From NCBI GenBank assembly GCA_015523665.1, contig WAJX01000191.1, forward strand, positions 1 to 19,902: a stretch of DNA of 19,902 nt, given 5' to 3'. Below the pieces are notes generated by a model. The model searched no databases, was not told the DNA's origin, and was given only the letters and a program-made list of their open reading frames with translations. Source of the DNA: Ferroglobus sp. (GTDB lineage: Archaea; Halobacteriota; Archaeoglobi; Archaeoglobales; Archaeoglobaceae). Below, piece by piece: positions 1 through 7,766 of this stretch. The first letter of the stretch is position 1; every line of letters starts with the position of its first letter. Position numbers and translations under genes: made by a program.

Positions 1-1
1 A

Positions 2-214
2 CCCCCAATAAACGGCATCCAACCAAACGATCTCGACAACGACGGATTGTATGAAGATGTCTACGGAGATGGAACATTCAACATATGGGATGTAGTCTTC
101 TTCTTCCAGCACTACAATGATCAAAGCATCAAAAACTACCCAGACTTCTACAACTTCGATGGAAGTGATGGAATAACAATCTGGGATGTTGTAAAGCTCT
201 TCTGGATGTTGTAG
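2..214 (+). CDS. C-terminus of a secreted protein with dockerin/EF-hand-like repeats (partial)
   Basis: The reading frame is open from the window edge and ends at TAG 212-214, giving the last 70 residues of a longer protein. They hold two acidic Ca-binding-like segments, DLDNDGLYEDVYGDG and, near the end, NFDGSDG, each followed by a hydrophobic IWDVV helix. This spacing (D-x-D-x-D-G then a short amphipathic helix, twice) is the layout of dockerin type I-like or EF-hand C-termini, common on large surface or exported proteins of Archaeoglobi and methanogen-related archaea. The function of the whole protein cannot be told because its N-terminus is outside the window. A T-rich tract follows the stop at once. 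I infer a cell-surface or exported protein; the dockerin name rests on pattern only. Confidence 0.75.
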   Translation, partial: PPINGIQPNDLDNDGLYEDVYGDGTFNIWDVVFFFQHYNDQSIKNYPDFYNFDGSDGITIWDVVKLFWML

Positions 215-262
215 TTTGATTGATTTTTTAATTTTAATTTATTTTTATATTTTTTATTTTTA
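215..262 (+). terminator. T-rich tract after the dockerin-like gene
   Basis: Several runs of four to six T residues begin right after the stop codon with no strong hairpin. This is the usual form of archaeal intrinsic terminators (poly-U release), so it probably ends the upstream transcript. Confidence 0.4.
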
Positions 263-314
263 ATGAAATAATAATTATGTAACAAAAGATATTAATAGCA
301 ACTTCAGAGTAACT

Positions 315-629
315 TTAGATTCTTAAGAACTGGGCAAATAGGCAATTTATATAGCTGAAAGCTAAATCTGTTGAAATATCATCCTTTTCCTTAAATAATT
401 TAATAATTTGTTTCGTGAGTAATATTCTCCAACTTTTCTTAGATTTCTTAATTGTTATTCCATCACTTCTTCAGAATCACTCGGAATATTTTAGCAATCT
501 TTTAAATGATGAACTATGTGTTATCTCATTCCTTTTCAGAATTTTTCCCTATTTGGGGTTTAACTCCTTTTTAGTTTCCTTTTTAGTTTTCAATTCATCA
601 GAATTGTCAAGAATTTTAGGGAGTTTCAT
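315..629 (-). pseudogene. Possible decayed reading frame (stop-interrupted), function unknown
   Basis: The 215-703 gap has no intact gene. On the minus strand one frame starting at ATG 629-627 reads MKLPKILDNSDELKTKKE and runs 105 codons to TAA 317-315, broken by three in-frame stops. Between the stops it keeps a lysine/glutamate-rich composition like the real genes here (for example KLFKEKDDISTDLAFSY). The plus-strand frame over 415-636 is its hydrophobic antisense image and starts at GTG with no ribosome-binding site. I read this as a faint relic of a gene, perhaps mobile, but recognise no family; it could equally be chance in AT-rich DNA. Confidence 0.22.
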
Positions 630-649
630 TAATTAGCATCTTCACCGAT

Positions 650-661
650 AATTATATATAT
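650..661 (+). promoter_or_regulatory. TATA box upstream of the small Cys protein gene
   Basis: AATTATATATAT-like sequence lies about 26-30 bases before the expected transcription start near 682, leaving a leader of about 20 bases to ATG 704. This is the spacing of an archaeal TATA box. Confidence 0.45.
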
Positions 662-703
662 CCACATTTTGAACCTATTAATACAATAATAATAGTGATA
701 ATT

Positions 704-940
704 ATGTCATTTATGAGACTCCAAATTAAATTTAAAAGAAGGAGAGGAGTTGTTGAAGTAGATGTGGTTGAGAAGTCTGTTGTAGTTTTGGATTGTACAA
801 TAATTGAAAGTTGCTCAAGATACTATGGGAAATGTGTCCCATATTGCGAGCTCATAGTTGCTGCAAAGGATTACGCTTTCAAGAGGAGAAAACCTAAAGC
901 TGAGGTAGTTGAAATTGAGTCAGCGCGTCAAACGGATTGA
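704..940 (+). CDS. Small conserved-looking protein with four cysteines, function unknown
   Basis: A 78-residue protein of unrecognised family. It starts with a basic stretch (FKRRRG), then two valine-rich beta-strand-like segments (VVEVDVVEKSVVVL), then four cysteines in the pattern C-x6-C-x6-C-x3-C (DCTIIESCSRYYGKCVPYC), which could bind a metal, and a basic tail. I chose ATG 704; GTG 695 and ATG 713 are in frame, and none has a clear ribosome-binding site, as expected for a short-leader archaeal transcript from the TATA box at about 650-661. Its 3' end overlaps the convergent DUF429 gene by 21 bases. The compact size and promoter support a real gene; the function is open. Confidence 0.6.
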   Translation: MSFMRLQIKFKRRRGVVEVDVVEKSVVVLDCTIIESCSRYYGKCVPYCELIVAAKDYAFKRRKPKAEVVEIESARQTD

Positions 941-1444
941 TGGAATCAAGATCTTACACTTCTCCCCTACAAGTTTACCCTTTCCCTCCTTATAGAGTTT
1001 TACTGTAATTGCTGAGGTTATCGCATCTATTTCATGATGATTTAATACAAAATCGATATCTACAAATTTATTTAAAAATTCTGTTATCCTCTTTCTTCCC
1101 TTTTTTCTCTTCTTATTTTCCTTACATCCCAATATGTATCTAGTTGCATAAGGATAAACCTCATAAACCTCTCCTATCATCTTAGCCTTCTCAGCAATCT
1201 CTATCCCTTTTTTTGTCAATTCTTTCATAATCTTCATGTTAACTGGAAAGATTGGGATTCCCATATCTAAAATGTATCTATCACAATCTCTGAAAGGTCT
1301 ATCAGAAAAGCTTAAAGGTGAGTCAATTCCACATGCATGAAATCTGAGATCCTCTCTCCACTCTCCGAGATATCTTATCTCTCTTCCACTTATTATAGCA
1401 GCAATACTCCTTTTCATTCCAACATCTATACCGCAGATCATCAT
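920..1444 (-). CDS. DUF429 family protein, predicted RNase H-fold nuclease
   Basis: The 174-residue protein begins MMICGIDVGMKRSIAAI, a strand with an early Asp followed by a second strand, as in RNase H-like folds, and has the typical DUF429 stretches GIDSPLSF, a proline/tyrosine-rich middle (YEVYPYATRYILGC) and a C-terminal HHEIDAITSA helix whose Glu/Asp would complete an acidic site. The family is widespread in archaea and predicted to be a nuclease, but its substrate is not established. The start at ATG 1444 is the natural one, 56 bases from the divergent rps13 start. A basic insertion (ENKKRKKGRKR, near residue 110) could help nucleic-acid binding. Its 3' end overlaps the small gene at 704-940. 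Confidence 0.75.
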   Translation of the reverse strand: MMICGIDVGMKRSIAAIISGREIRYLGEWREDLRFHACGIDSPLSFSDRPFRDCDRYILDMGIPIFPVNMKIMKELTKKGIEIAEKAKMIGEVYEVYPYATRYILGCKENKKRKKGRKRITEFLNKFVDIDFVLNHHEIDAITSAITVKLYKEGKGKLVGEKCKILIPSIRLTR

Positions 1445-1458
1445 AAAGAGGTAGCAAT

Positions 1459-1496
1459 CTTTAAATATCCTTTTTAATTGCTGTCATGGTAGGTGG
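1459..1496 (+). promoter_or_regulatory. Promoter and ribosome-binding site of the rps13 operon
   Basis: A TATA-like CTTTAAATAT at 1459-1468 is followed by AGGTGG at 1491-1496, four bases before ATG 1501. The same AGGTGGTTAAATG string precedes cbiM. The predicted transcription start near 1490 would leave a very short leader beginning at the ribosome-binding site. Confidence 0.45.
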
Positions 1497-1500
1497 TTAA

Positions 1501-1944
1501 ATGAGTGAATTTAAGCATATAGTTAGAATTGCAGATACAGATCTTGATGGAAATAAAAAAGTTATTCACGCTCTTACTGGGATAAAAGGAATAGGATTGA
1601 GATTAGCTCATGCGATAACAAATCATCTCGGGATAAATTCAAAATTAAAACTCGGAGAGCTTAGTGATGAGGAGATAGAGATGTTAAAAAAGTTTATTGA
1701 GGAGTCAATAGAAGATTTACCATCTTGGATGCTTAACAGAAGGAAAGATCCTTATTCTGGAAAGAACTTGCATCTCCTAAGTAAAGATGTTGAATTCGCT
1801 AGAATGCTTGATATTGAGAGGTTAATTAAGATTAGAGCATACAGAGGAGTTAGACATGCAAGAGGGTATAAGGTTAGAGGGCAGAGAACTAGATCTACTG
1901 GCAGAAAAGGAGCGACTGTTGGAGTTATAAGAAAGAAGAAATGA
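1501..1944 (+). CDS. rps13: 30S ribosomal protein uS13
   Basis: A component of the small-subunit head that contacts the 5S/uL5 bridge and the P-site tRNA. The 147-residue protein shows the archaeal form: FKHIVRIADTDLDGNKK at the N-terminus, the helix-hairpin-helix segment ALTGIKGIGLRLAHAI, and the strongly basic C-terminus RGVRHARGYKVRGQRTRSTG typical of the family. Length matches archaeal uS13 (about 145-150). First gene of the rps13-rps4-rps11-rpoD cluster; AGGTGG sits just before its ATG. The next gene starts 10 bases after its stop. Confidence 0.98.
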   Translation: MSEFKHIVRIADTDLDGNKKVIHALTGIKGIGLRLAHAITNHLGINSKLKLGELSDEEIEMLKKFIEESIEDLPSWMLNRRKDPYSGKNLHLLSKDVEFARMLDIERLIKIRAYRGVRHARGYKVRGQRTRSTGRKGATVGVIRKKK

Positions 1945-1954
1945 GGTGTGAGAT

Positions 1955-2476
1955 ATGGGGGATCCGAAAAGGCATAGAAAGAAGTATATAACTCCAACAA
2001 AACCGTGGGATAAAGTTAGGCTTGAACAAGAAGCATCTTTAATTATAAAATATGGGTTGAGAAATAAAAGAGAACTTTGGAGATTTCAAAATATCCTCAG
2101 AAAATATAGGAGAGTTGCAAGAGATCTTTTGGCTAGAGTAGATATGCCTGGAAGAGAAGGAGAATACGCTAAAGCGAAGGCTCAGCAGATAATAAAGAAA
2201 CTTTACAGACTTGGAATTCTTGATGAAGATGCAATTCTCGATGACATTCTTAATTTAAGTGTTGAGGACTTTCTTGAGAGGAGGTTGCAAACAATAGTTT
2301 ACAGACAGGGATTAGCTAACACGATTAAACAAGCCAGACAATTGATAGTTCACGGCCATATAGCTATTTCTGGGAGAAGAGTAACATCTCCGAGTTATAT
2401 AGTTAAAAGAGAAGAGGAGGGAATGATAGATTATTATGTGAATTCACCTTTTGCGAGGAGGAATGAGAATGGCTAA
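1955..2476 (+). CDS. rps4: 30S ribosomal protein uS4
   Basis: A primary 16S rRNA-binding, assembly-initiating protein of the small-subunit body. The 173 residues start [11 protein letters not shown], the normal archaeal/eukaryotic (S9e-like) N-terminus, and include the S4 RNA-binding domain from about residue 104 ([19 protein letters not shown], then [17 protein letters not shown]). The start ATG follows AGGTGTGAGAT in the intergenic spacer. Its last 8 bases overlap the start of rps11, so translation is probably coupled. Confidence 0.98.
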   Translation: MGDPKRHRKKYITPTKPWDKVRLEQEASLIIKYGLRNKRELWRFQNILRKYRRVARDLLARVDMPGREGEYAKAKAQQIIKKLYRLGILDEDAILDDILNLSVEDFLERRLQTIVYRQGLANTIKQARQLIVHGHIAISGRRVTSPSYIVKREEEGMIDYYVNSPFARRNENG

Positions 2477-2864
2477 GAAAAAGCCGATTTGGGGAATTGC
2501 GCATATATTTTCATCATATAACAACATAATCATAACGATAACGGATATTACTGGTAGTGAAACTATTGCAAGGGTTAGTGGAGGGATGATTGTTAAAGCT
2601 GATAGGGATGAGGGTAATCCATATACAGCGATGCAAGCTGCTTTAAGAGCTGCTGAGATCGCAAAGGATAAAGGTATTGAAGGTGTGCATATAAAGGTTA
2701 GAGCCCCTGGAGGAAATAAGCACACCACTCCTGGCCCTGGAGCTCAGGCAGCAATAAGAGCTTTAGCAAGAGCAGGTTTGAAAATAGGAAGAATTGAAGA
2801 TGTTACACCGATCCCTCATGATGGAACTCGTCCACCAGGTGGGAAAAGAGGTAGAAGAGTTTAA
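2469..2864 (+). CDS. rps11: 30S ribosomal protein uS11
   Basis: A platform protein of the small subunit near the E site and the 3' end of 16S rRNA. It reads [19 protein letters not shown], then [16 protein letters not shown], and ends with the conserved basic tail [17 protein letters not shown]. The open frame extends to a TTG at 2451, but AGGAGG at 2456-2461 is correctly spaced (7 bases) for ATG 2469, which also gives the canonical archaeal N-terminus; I therefore use 2469 (131 residues). It overlaps the end of rps4 by 8 bases. Confidence 0.98.
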   Translation: MAKKKPIWGIAHIFSSYNNIIITITDITGSETIARVSGGMIVKADRDEGNPYTAMQAALRAAEIAKDKGIEGVHIKVRAPGGNKHTTPGPGAQAAIRALARAGLKIGRIEDVTPIPHDGTRPPGGKRGRRV

Positions 2865-2875
2865 TTGTGATTTTT

Positions 2876-3664
2876 ATGAAAATTGAGTTTATTCAAGAGA
2901 ATGAAAATTTTGCTAAGTTTATATTAAAAGACTCTTCTATAACGTTTGCAAATTCTTGGAGAAGAGCGATGAAAAGCTATGTGCCAACTATGGCTGTAGA
3001 TTACATAGATGTGTATCTAAATACTTCTTTTCTTTACGATGAAATTCTCGCTCATAGGATTGGTTTGATCCCTCTTAAAACAAATCTAGAAAAGTATAAT
3101 CCACAAGAAAAATGTGTTTGTAATGGAGAGGGATGTCCAAATTGTCAAGTTTCTTTGAGATTAAATGTTGAGGGACCGAAAGTTGTTTATTCTGGTGATT
3201 TTATCTCTGAAGATCCAGAGATAGTCCCAGTCTTTGAAGATATACCAATTGTAGAGCTTTATAAGGATCAACAACTTATGATAGAGGCTGTAGCGAGACT
3301 CGGAACTGGAAAGGAACATGCAAAGTTTCAACCAGTATCTTTATGCTCGTATAAAATAATTCCCAAAATAGAGATAGAAAGGGGGAAATGTAATTTATGT
3401 AAGAGATGTATTGAAGTCTGTCCAAGAGATGTTTTTGGAGTTGAGGATGAGGATATTAAGGTTGAAAGAATTTTAGACTGTTCTTTTTGCTTAGAATGTG
3501 TTAAAGCATGTGATGAGAAAGCAATTACCGTTTTGGAAACGAATAACTTTCTTTTCACAATTGAGGGATTAGGTCAACTCCCTATAAGAGTTGTGATGAA
3601 AAAGGCTTTAGAAGTTTTAAAAGAGAAAGCAGAAGAGATGAACAGAATTCTTGAGGCTGTATGA
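2876..3664 (+). CDS. rpoD: DNA-directed RNA polymerase subunit D (Rpo3) with two ferredoxin-like 4Fe-4S motifs
   Basis: The archaeal counterpart of bacterial alpha and eukaryotic RPB3; it pairs with subunit L to nucleate polymerase assembly. Of 262 residues, 1-50 form the dimerisation start (SITFANSWRRAMKSYVPTMA), residues 80-90 hold a CVCNGEGCPNC knuckle, and 172-212 hold an inserted ferredoxin-like domain with two full sets of four cysteines: C172, C175, C178, C182 and C202, C205, C208, C212, each with the CxxCxxCxxxC spacing. The C-terminal segment (LFTIEGLGQLPIRVV) returns to the dimerisation fold. ATG 2876 is chosen over GTG 2867 because it gives the usual N-terminus and the GTGAT at 2867-2871 can serve as a ribosome-binding site. 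Last gene of the operon; the rpl18e-rpl13-rps9 genes that follow rpoD in many archaea are absent. Confidence 0.97.
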   Translation: MKIEFIQENENFAKFILKDSSITFANSWRRAMKSYVPTMAVDYIDVYLNTSFLYDEILAHRIGLIPLKTNLEKYNPQEKCVCNGEGCPNCQVSLRLNVEGPKVVYSGDFISEDPEIVPVFEDIPIVELYKDQQLMIEAVARLGTGKEHAKFQPVSLCSYKIIPKIEIERGKCNLCKRCIEVCPRDVFGVEDEDIKVERILDCSFCLECVKACDEKAITVLETNNFLFTIEGLGQLPIRVVMKKALEVLKEKAEEMNRILEAV

Positions 3665-3881
3665 GATTGTGTGATGTATAATATAAATATATTTAATAAA
3701 AAATATATAATATAATAATAAATATTAATAAGACTGAAAGATTATATATTTATATATATCAATTTTATATCTTTCCTTTTTATATTTGGGTTTGTTATAA
3801 CGAATCTTTTTTATATTATTAATATTAATTAAATTATCAATATTTGGTTTTGTTTATTTAATTAATTTATTTGTTCTATAA
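3665..3881. other. AT-rich spacer between convergent rpoD and the antiporter gene
   Basis: Almost pure A/T with T-runs (CTTTCCTTTTTATATTT, 3771-3787) suited to terminating rpoD transcription on the plus strand; the antiporter transcript presumably ends here from the other side. No gene or structured RNA seen. Confidence 0.4.
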
Positions 3882-5033
3882 TCACCTCTCAGATATCAAG
3901 AGTAAACGTTTGACAAGAGATGGGCAAATTATAACAGATATTATTGCTAAAATTACGAATATGGAAAATAATTCATCGTTTATCAACTTAATCTCATACC
4001 CAATTTCAACAGCTGCTATTATCAAACTAAGTCTGGTTGCATGTAATAATCCCATGGATAGACTTTCTTTAATGTTAAATCCGCTAAAGTTGGAAATAAA
4101 GCTCACACCAGCAACCTTTGAAATTATCCCGGAAATTACAACAATTAAAAGAATTTCAATACTTTCCATACTGGAAAGTAATAATGGTATATTCATACGA
4201 GCTCCGACTAGTATGAAGAATAGTGGTATAAAAAACCCATATCCGAAGCTTTCGAGCTTTCTTTCGAGGATCGAACGCTCTTGTGGAGTCAATTCTGATA
4301 TGATCAATCCAGCAATGAATGCTCCCATTATCGAATGAAACCCTAATTCTCCAGATAGAGCCACTAATGATATAATTAAAGCAAAAGATAATCTAACTCC
4401 TTGTTCAAAATGTGTCTCATCACATAACCAACTTTCAATCTTATTTCGAACATCTCTTTTCTTTATTCCGTATGGGATTAAAAAGAGTATGGTAAGTAGA
4501 ATCGCTGAATATAGGAATGAGAGTGTTAAAGCTCCTTGAATGAAGGTTATGGTGAATGCAAGCAGAAATATGCTAAGTATGTCCACTAATACAACTGAGC
4601 TTATGAGAGTTTCTGAAAACTCCTCCTTTTTGCCAACCTCTTTTGAAAATGGGAGAATTATTCCAATAGAGGTTGTTGAAAAAACTGTTCCAGCGAATAA
4701 GGGATGTATGCCTATATAGGGTGATATAAGAATTCCTGTTATAAATGGGATCAGAATTGAAAATAGTGAAATTTTAATCGTTTTTTTAAGTCTATCCTCT
4801 ATTTTTGAGAAATCTACGTCAAGACCAGCAAGAAACATTAGATATATCAACCCGAATGATTTGAAGAAGTCTATAATTGGATCTTCGCTCACAACATTAA
4901 GTAATGAAGCACCAAAAAAAGCTCCTAAAATTATTTCGATCACGATTAGTGGCATTTTAGTTCTTTTTGAGATTTCGGGGGCTATCATTATACCAAAAAA
5001 GATGATAGCAAGTGAGATTATTATCGATTCCAT
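3882..5033 (-). CDS. Cation:proton antiporter, CPA2 (KefB/NapA-like) family
   Basis: A 383-residue, almost wholly membrane protein with about eleven to twelve hydrophobic helices. Family marks are MFLAGLDVDFSKI (the GLxxD helix end), the STTSIG segment after a substrate-path helix, GELGFHSIMGAFIAGLIISE, and ILVGARMNIPLL near the C-terminus. CPA2 proteins exchange Na+ or K+ for protons across the cytoplasmic membrane to hold pH and ion balance. There is no C-terminal TrkA-N regulatory domain: the protein ends right after the membrane part, the usual compact archaeal form. A TATA box (TTTATAAC at about 5057-5064 on this strand) lies some 26-30 bases upstream of ATG 5033, so the message is probably nearly leaderless. 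It stands alone between spacers. Which cation it carries cannot be told. Confidence 0.9.
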   Translation of the reverse strand: MESIIISLAIIFFGIMIAPEISKRTKMPLIVIEIILGAFFGASLLNVVSEDPIIDFFKSFGLIYLMFLAGLDVDFSKIEDRLKKTIKISLFSILIPFITGILISPYIGIHPLFAGTVFSTTSIGIILPFSKEVGKKEEFSETLISSVVLVDILSIFLLAFTITFIQGALTLSFLYSAILLTILFLIPYGIKKRDVRNKIESWLCDETHFEQGVRLSFALIISLVALSGELGFHSIMGAFIAGLIISELTPQERSILERKLESFGYGFFIPLFFILVGARMNIPLLLSSMESIEILLIVVISGIISKVAGVSFISNFSGFNIKESLSMGLLHATRLSLIIAAVEIGYEIKLINDELFSIFVILAIISVIICPSLVKRLLLISER

Positions 5034-5255
5034 GGTGAGCTTGTTACTTACTCAGTTATAAAGGTTGTAGTTCATCAATTAAAATAAAATAATAAAAATA
5101 TAGATATAAAGAGATAAAAAATAGATATAATATAATTAATTATAATTAATTAAATTATTTAACATTAATATTTTTAACTAAATTGGCAAAACGTATATCA
5201 TTTTAATCTCATTTTTTAATTATTTTATTTTATAAAAAATATAGAAATTGTATTA
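5034..5255. other. AT-rich spacer with the antiporter promoter
   Basis: Repetitive TTAATTATAATTAATT-type sequence, with the minus-strand TATA box of the antiporter gene at its left edge (about 5057-5064) and the end of ccmF at its right edge. No gene seen. Confidence 0.4.
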
Positions 5256-7085
5256 TTAATCAAATTTCAATCTATAACTCATGGCGAATAATCCGCCGAT
5301 AATCATAACAATAGAACCTATCCAAACGAAAGAGACTAATGGAATTACGTAAAATTCAAAGAATCCTTTATTTTGACTAATCCCGCTAATGGCTATATAA
5401 TAGTCTCTTTCTACACTTGAATCAATACTAACTCCAGAAACTATCCTTTCTTGTCTTTTAATCTTGTAATTGATAAGTTTTGGATTTAACTCAGCCTTTA
5501 AATTACCGTCTTTATAAACATCCACGATAGCTGTGGCTACAACCTTTTCCTCATCTTCACTGAAGATCACATCCTTAAGTTTTAATTCATACTCTCCAGC
5601 TTTGTAACTTCCACCCACTGGTATCTCAACTTTATAATGCTCTTCATAAATCCATGACCCCATAACTCCGATAAAGAGTAGTAGGAGACCTATGTGGGTT
5701 ATATATCCACCAAACTTTCTTGGATTTTTATAATCCGTTGGTTTTATAGTTTGTATATGGTTAATTAATGAAAAAAGAAAGATTCCACTCGCTAAGCTTG
5801 CTATGCTCATAGATGTTACAAAAAATACGATAATTCCTGCTATAATTCCAATTAGAGAGGAGATTTTTATTCTCAGTAGAAAAACTTCTTTGTTGAATTT
5901 CCAATCCATTGCAATACATATGCCTAATAGAATAACAAGTAGTGTTCCAAGTGGTATTTCAATTCTGTTGTAGAATGATTTACCAACTACAACATCACTA
6001 AAAAGTGGGGTCAAAGTTCCTAACAAAATAGTTATTGCTGATAGCGAGAGTATAAAAATATTCATAATTAATGTAAGATCTCTAATAGTTGATGCACTTT
6101 TCTTATTTTCAGTATGGGTTTTCCCCTTATAAACTTTGAACGAGAGTAGAGCTGAGAAAGTAATTAGTGCTAAATAGAAGTACGCTTCAGCACTCTCTCC
6201 AAAAGCATGGACACTTTCTATAATCCCACTTCTTGTTATGAAGGTTGCAAGAATGACTAACATGAACGTTGTTGATGTAAGCCAAAAATTGAGATGTCTA
6301 AATCTCCTTATGAGTCCATGGATTAGTGCTGTTGCTGTAAGCCAAGGAAGTAAGCTGGCATTCTCGACTGGATCCCAAGCCCAAAAACCACCCCATCCGA
6401 GTGTTTTGTAAGCCCACCATCCACCTAAAAATATGCCAATTGATAGGAAAATCCACGTGATGAGAGTCCATATTCTTATTCTATTCTCCCACTGACTTCT
6501 CAAATACATAGATGCTATTGCAATTGAGAATGGCAAAGTTGCTCCCGCATAACCGAGAAATATTGTTGGAGGATGAAGAGCCATCTCAGGAGTTCTGAGT
6601 AACGGAATTAGTCCATATCCATCTTGAGGTGTAAACTCTAGTCTAACAAAAGGATTTGATGTTGTCAAAAGGAGTAAGCTTAAAAAGAGGAAAATGAATG
6701 ATGAGATAGAAAGAGATAAAGCTAGGACTCTGTCTTTTCTCTCGATTTTCAATGCTAAGACATTTAAGATTGCAATGTAAACTGCCCAAAGTAATAACGA
6801 CCCTTCTCTTCCAGCCCATACAGCACTGATTGTATACAGAGGACTTAGATGCCTATCTGAGTATAGATAAACATATCTAACATTAAAATCCCGTATTAAA
6901 AAATAATATGTCAAAATTAAAATAGAAACTATGATTGATATTGTGTAGATGTATAGACTATTCTCTGCCCTTTTTAAAAGCCGTATAGCGACCTTTTTAT
7001 CTGATTTTGAGCCAATATAAAAAGCGTAAGTTGCATAAAGTGAAGAAAGAAATGAAATTATCAAGAATAGATATCCAATATCCAA
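5256..7085 (-). CDS. ccmF: Cytochrome c maturation protein CcmF (heme lyase subunit)
   Basis: Membrane component that attaches heme delivered by CcmE to apocytochrome c on the outer face of the cytoplasmic membrane. The 609 residues show the CcmF signature WAGREGSLLLW (90-100), the tryptophan-rich WWD heme-handling segment at 223-249 (WWAYKTLGWGG, FWAWDPVENASLLPWL), conserved His171 (LHPP) and His293 before and after it, and an outside soluble segment at about 490-580 before a last helix. Length is near the bacterial norm (about 630-650). The start is TTG 7085: AGGAGG at 7098-7093 is 7 bases upstream and lies inside the last codons of ccmE, so the two genes are translationally coupled. No ccmA, B, C or H lies within the window, so the rest of the pathway must be elsewhere. 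Confidence 0.95.
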   Translation of the reverse strand: MDIGYLFLIISFLSSLYATYAFYIGSKSDKKVAIRLLKRAENSLYIYTISIIVSILILTYYFLIRDFNVRYVYLYSDRHLSPLYTISAVWAGREGSLLLWAVYIAILNVLALKIERKDRVLALSLSISSFIFLFLSLLLLTTSNPFVRLEFTPQDGYGLIPLLRTPEMALHPPTIFLGYAGATLPFSIAIASMYLRSQWENRIRIWTLITWIFLSIGIFLGGWWAYKTLGWGGFWAWDPVENASLLPWLTATALIHGLIRRFRHLNFWLTSTTFMLVILATFITRSGIIESVHAFGESAEAYFYLALITFSALLSFKVYKGKTHTENKKSASTIRDLTLIMNIFILSLSAITILLGTLTPLFSDVVVGKSFYNRIEIPLGTLLVILLGICIAMDWKFNKEVFLLRIKISSLIGIIAGIIVFFVTSMSIASLASGIFLFSLINHIQTIKPTDYKNPRKFGGYITHIGLLLLFIGVMGSWIYEEHYKVEIPVGGSYKAGEYELKLKDVIFSEDEEKVVATAIVDVYKDGNLKAELNPKLINYKIKRQERIVSGVSIDSSVERDYYIAISGISQNKGFFEFYVIPLVSFVWIGSIVMIIGGLFAMSYRLKFD

Positions 7086-7088
7086 TTG

Positions 7089-7457
7089 TTATCCTCCTGC
7101 TTGATATTTACTTGGGCATTTAAGCAATAACTTTTCCGCTTCAAAAACTCCATTTTTGTAATCTCCAACAACAACTGCTGGTATCCCTTCTTGATAATTC
7201 TGAACGGCTCCTCTGTAAATCACTTTAATAGTTGTTTTTCCGTCAGTTAATAGAAACGTTCTGGTGTTTGTTTCTGGGTTGTAGGTTGTAGAATTAGGAA
7301 CTATTGTTCCGTTAACTTGGACATTTATAGCTTCCCCCCTCTCTACGACTTGTGTTACAGTTAGATAAGGAGATATACTGTTTTTAAACGCAAACGCTAA
7401 TCCAATTGAGAATATTATTAATGATATTCCTAATATCGTTTTTGTATTTCTATTCAT
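7089..7457 (-). CDS. ccmE: Cytochrome c maturation heme chaperone CcmE, CxxxY variant
   Basis: Periplasm-facing heme chaperone that takes heme from CcmC and passes it to CcmF. The 122-residue protein has one N-terminal membrane helix (about 7-25), then an OB-fold beta-barrel (VQVNGTIV, RTFLLTDGKTTIKVIYRG, IPAVVVGDY, VFEAEKLLLKCPSKY). At the heme-binding site it carries C114-P-S-K-Y118 in place of the HxxxY of standard bacterial CcmE; this Cys form is known from archaea and some sulfate reducers. I chose ATG 7457 over the upstream in-frame TTG 7463 because AGGT and GAGG motifs are better spaced for it. The stop is 3 bases before the ccmF start and the last codons encode the ccmF ribosome-binding site. 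Confidence 0.93.
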   Translation of the reverse strand: MNRNTKTILGISLIIFSIGLAFAFKNSISPYLTVTQVVERGEAINVQVNGTIVPNSTTYNPETNTRTFLLTDGKTTIKVIYRGAVQNYQEGIPAVVVGDYKNGVFEAEKLLLKCPSKYQAGG

Positions 7458-7710
7458 ATCCAACCTACCTCAATATCACTTACTTTTAATTTCTTTGATC
7501 GATATTTAAATCTAATCATCTTTTTATTTTTAACACACATAATCAATTTTTGAATTATTTTAAATTTAAATTTAGATTTTTAATTTAACTTTTTAATTTT
7601 GAATTAATTATTTTGATAATTTTTAATTTGTATTTTTGTTTTTGCTTGAGAAAATTTTTTATATTATTATTTTATATTATATTTTTGATATTAAAAGATA
7701 ATAATGAAGA

Positions 7711-7766
7711 TGGCTCAGAACTCAAAACCCTCATCATTTATTCAGAGGGGCCCTATCATCATAGCC
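7711..7766 (-). ncRNA. Box C/D guide sRNA (2'-O-methylation guide)
   Basis: Read on the minus strand, all elements of an archaeal C/D sRNA occur in order and at normal spacing: terminal stem GGCT (7766-7763), box C ATGATGA (7762-7756), a 10-nt guide (7755-7746), box D' CTGA (7745-7742), a 4-nt spacer, box C' ATGATGA (7737-7731), a 12-nt guide GGGTTTTGAGTT (7730-7719), box D CTGA (7718-7715), closing stem AGCC (7715-7712). Such RNAs assemble with L7Ae, Nop5 and fibrillarin to methylate ribose in rRNA or tRNA at the base paired five positions upstream of D or D'. By that rule the D guide would target the first C after U in AACUCAAAACCC; I could not assign the target RNA. It directly abuts the H/ACA-like RNA on its 5' side. 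Confidence 0.85.

Noticed and set aside
415..636. Hydrophobic 73-codon plus-strand frame
   Set aside because: Starts at GTG without promoter or ribosome-binding site; T-rich sequence alone gives Phe/Leu/Ile-rich frames.
3871..4338. 155-codon plus-strand frame
   Set aside because: Antisense to the antiporter gene; the protein on the minus strand is clearly the real one.
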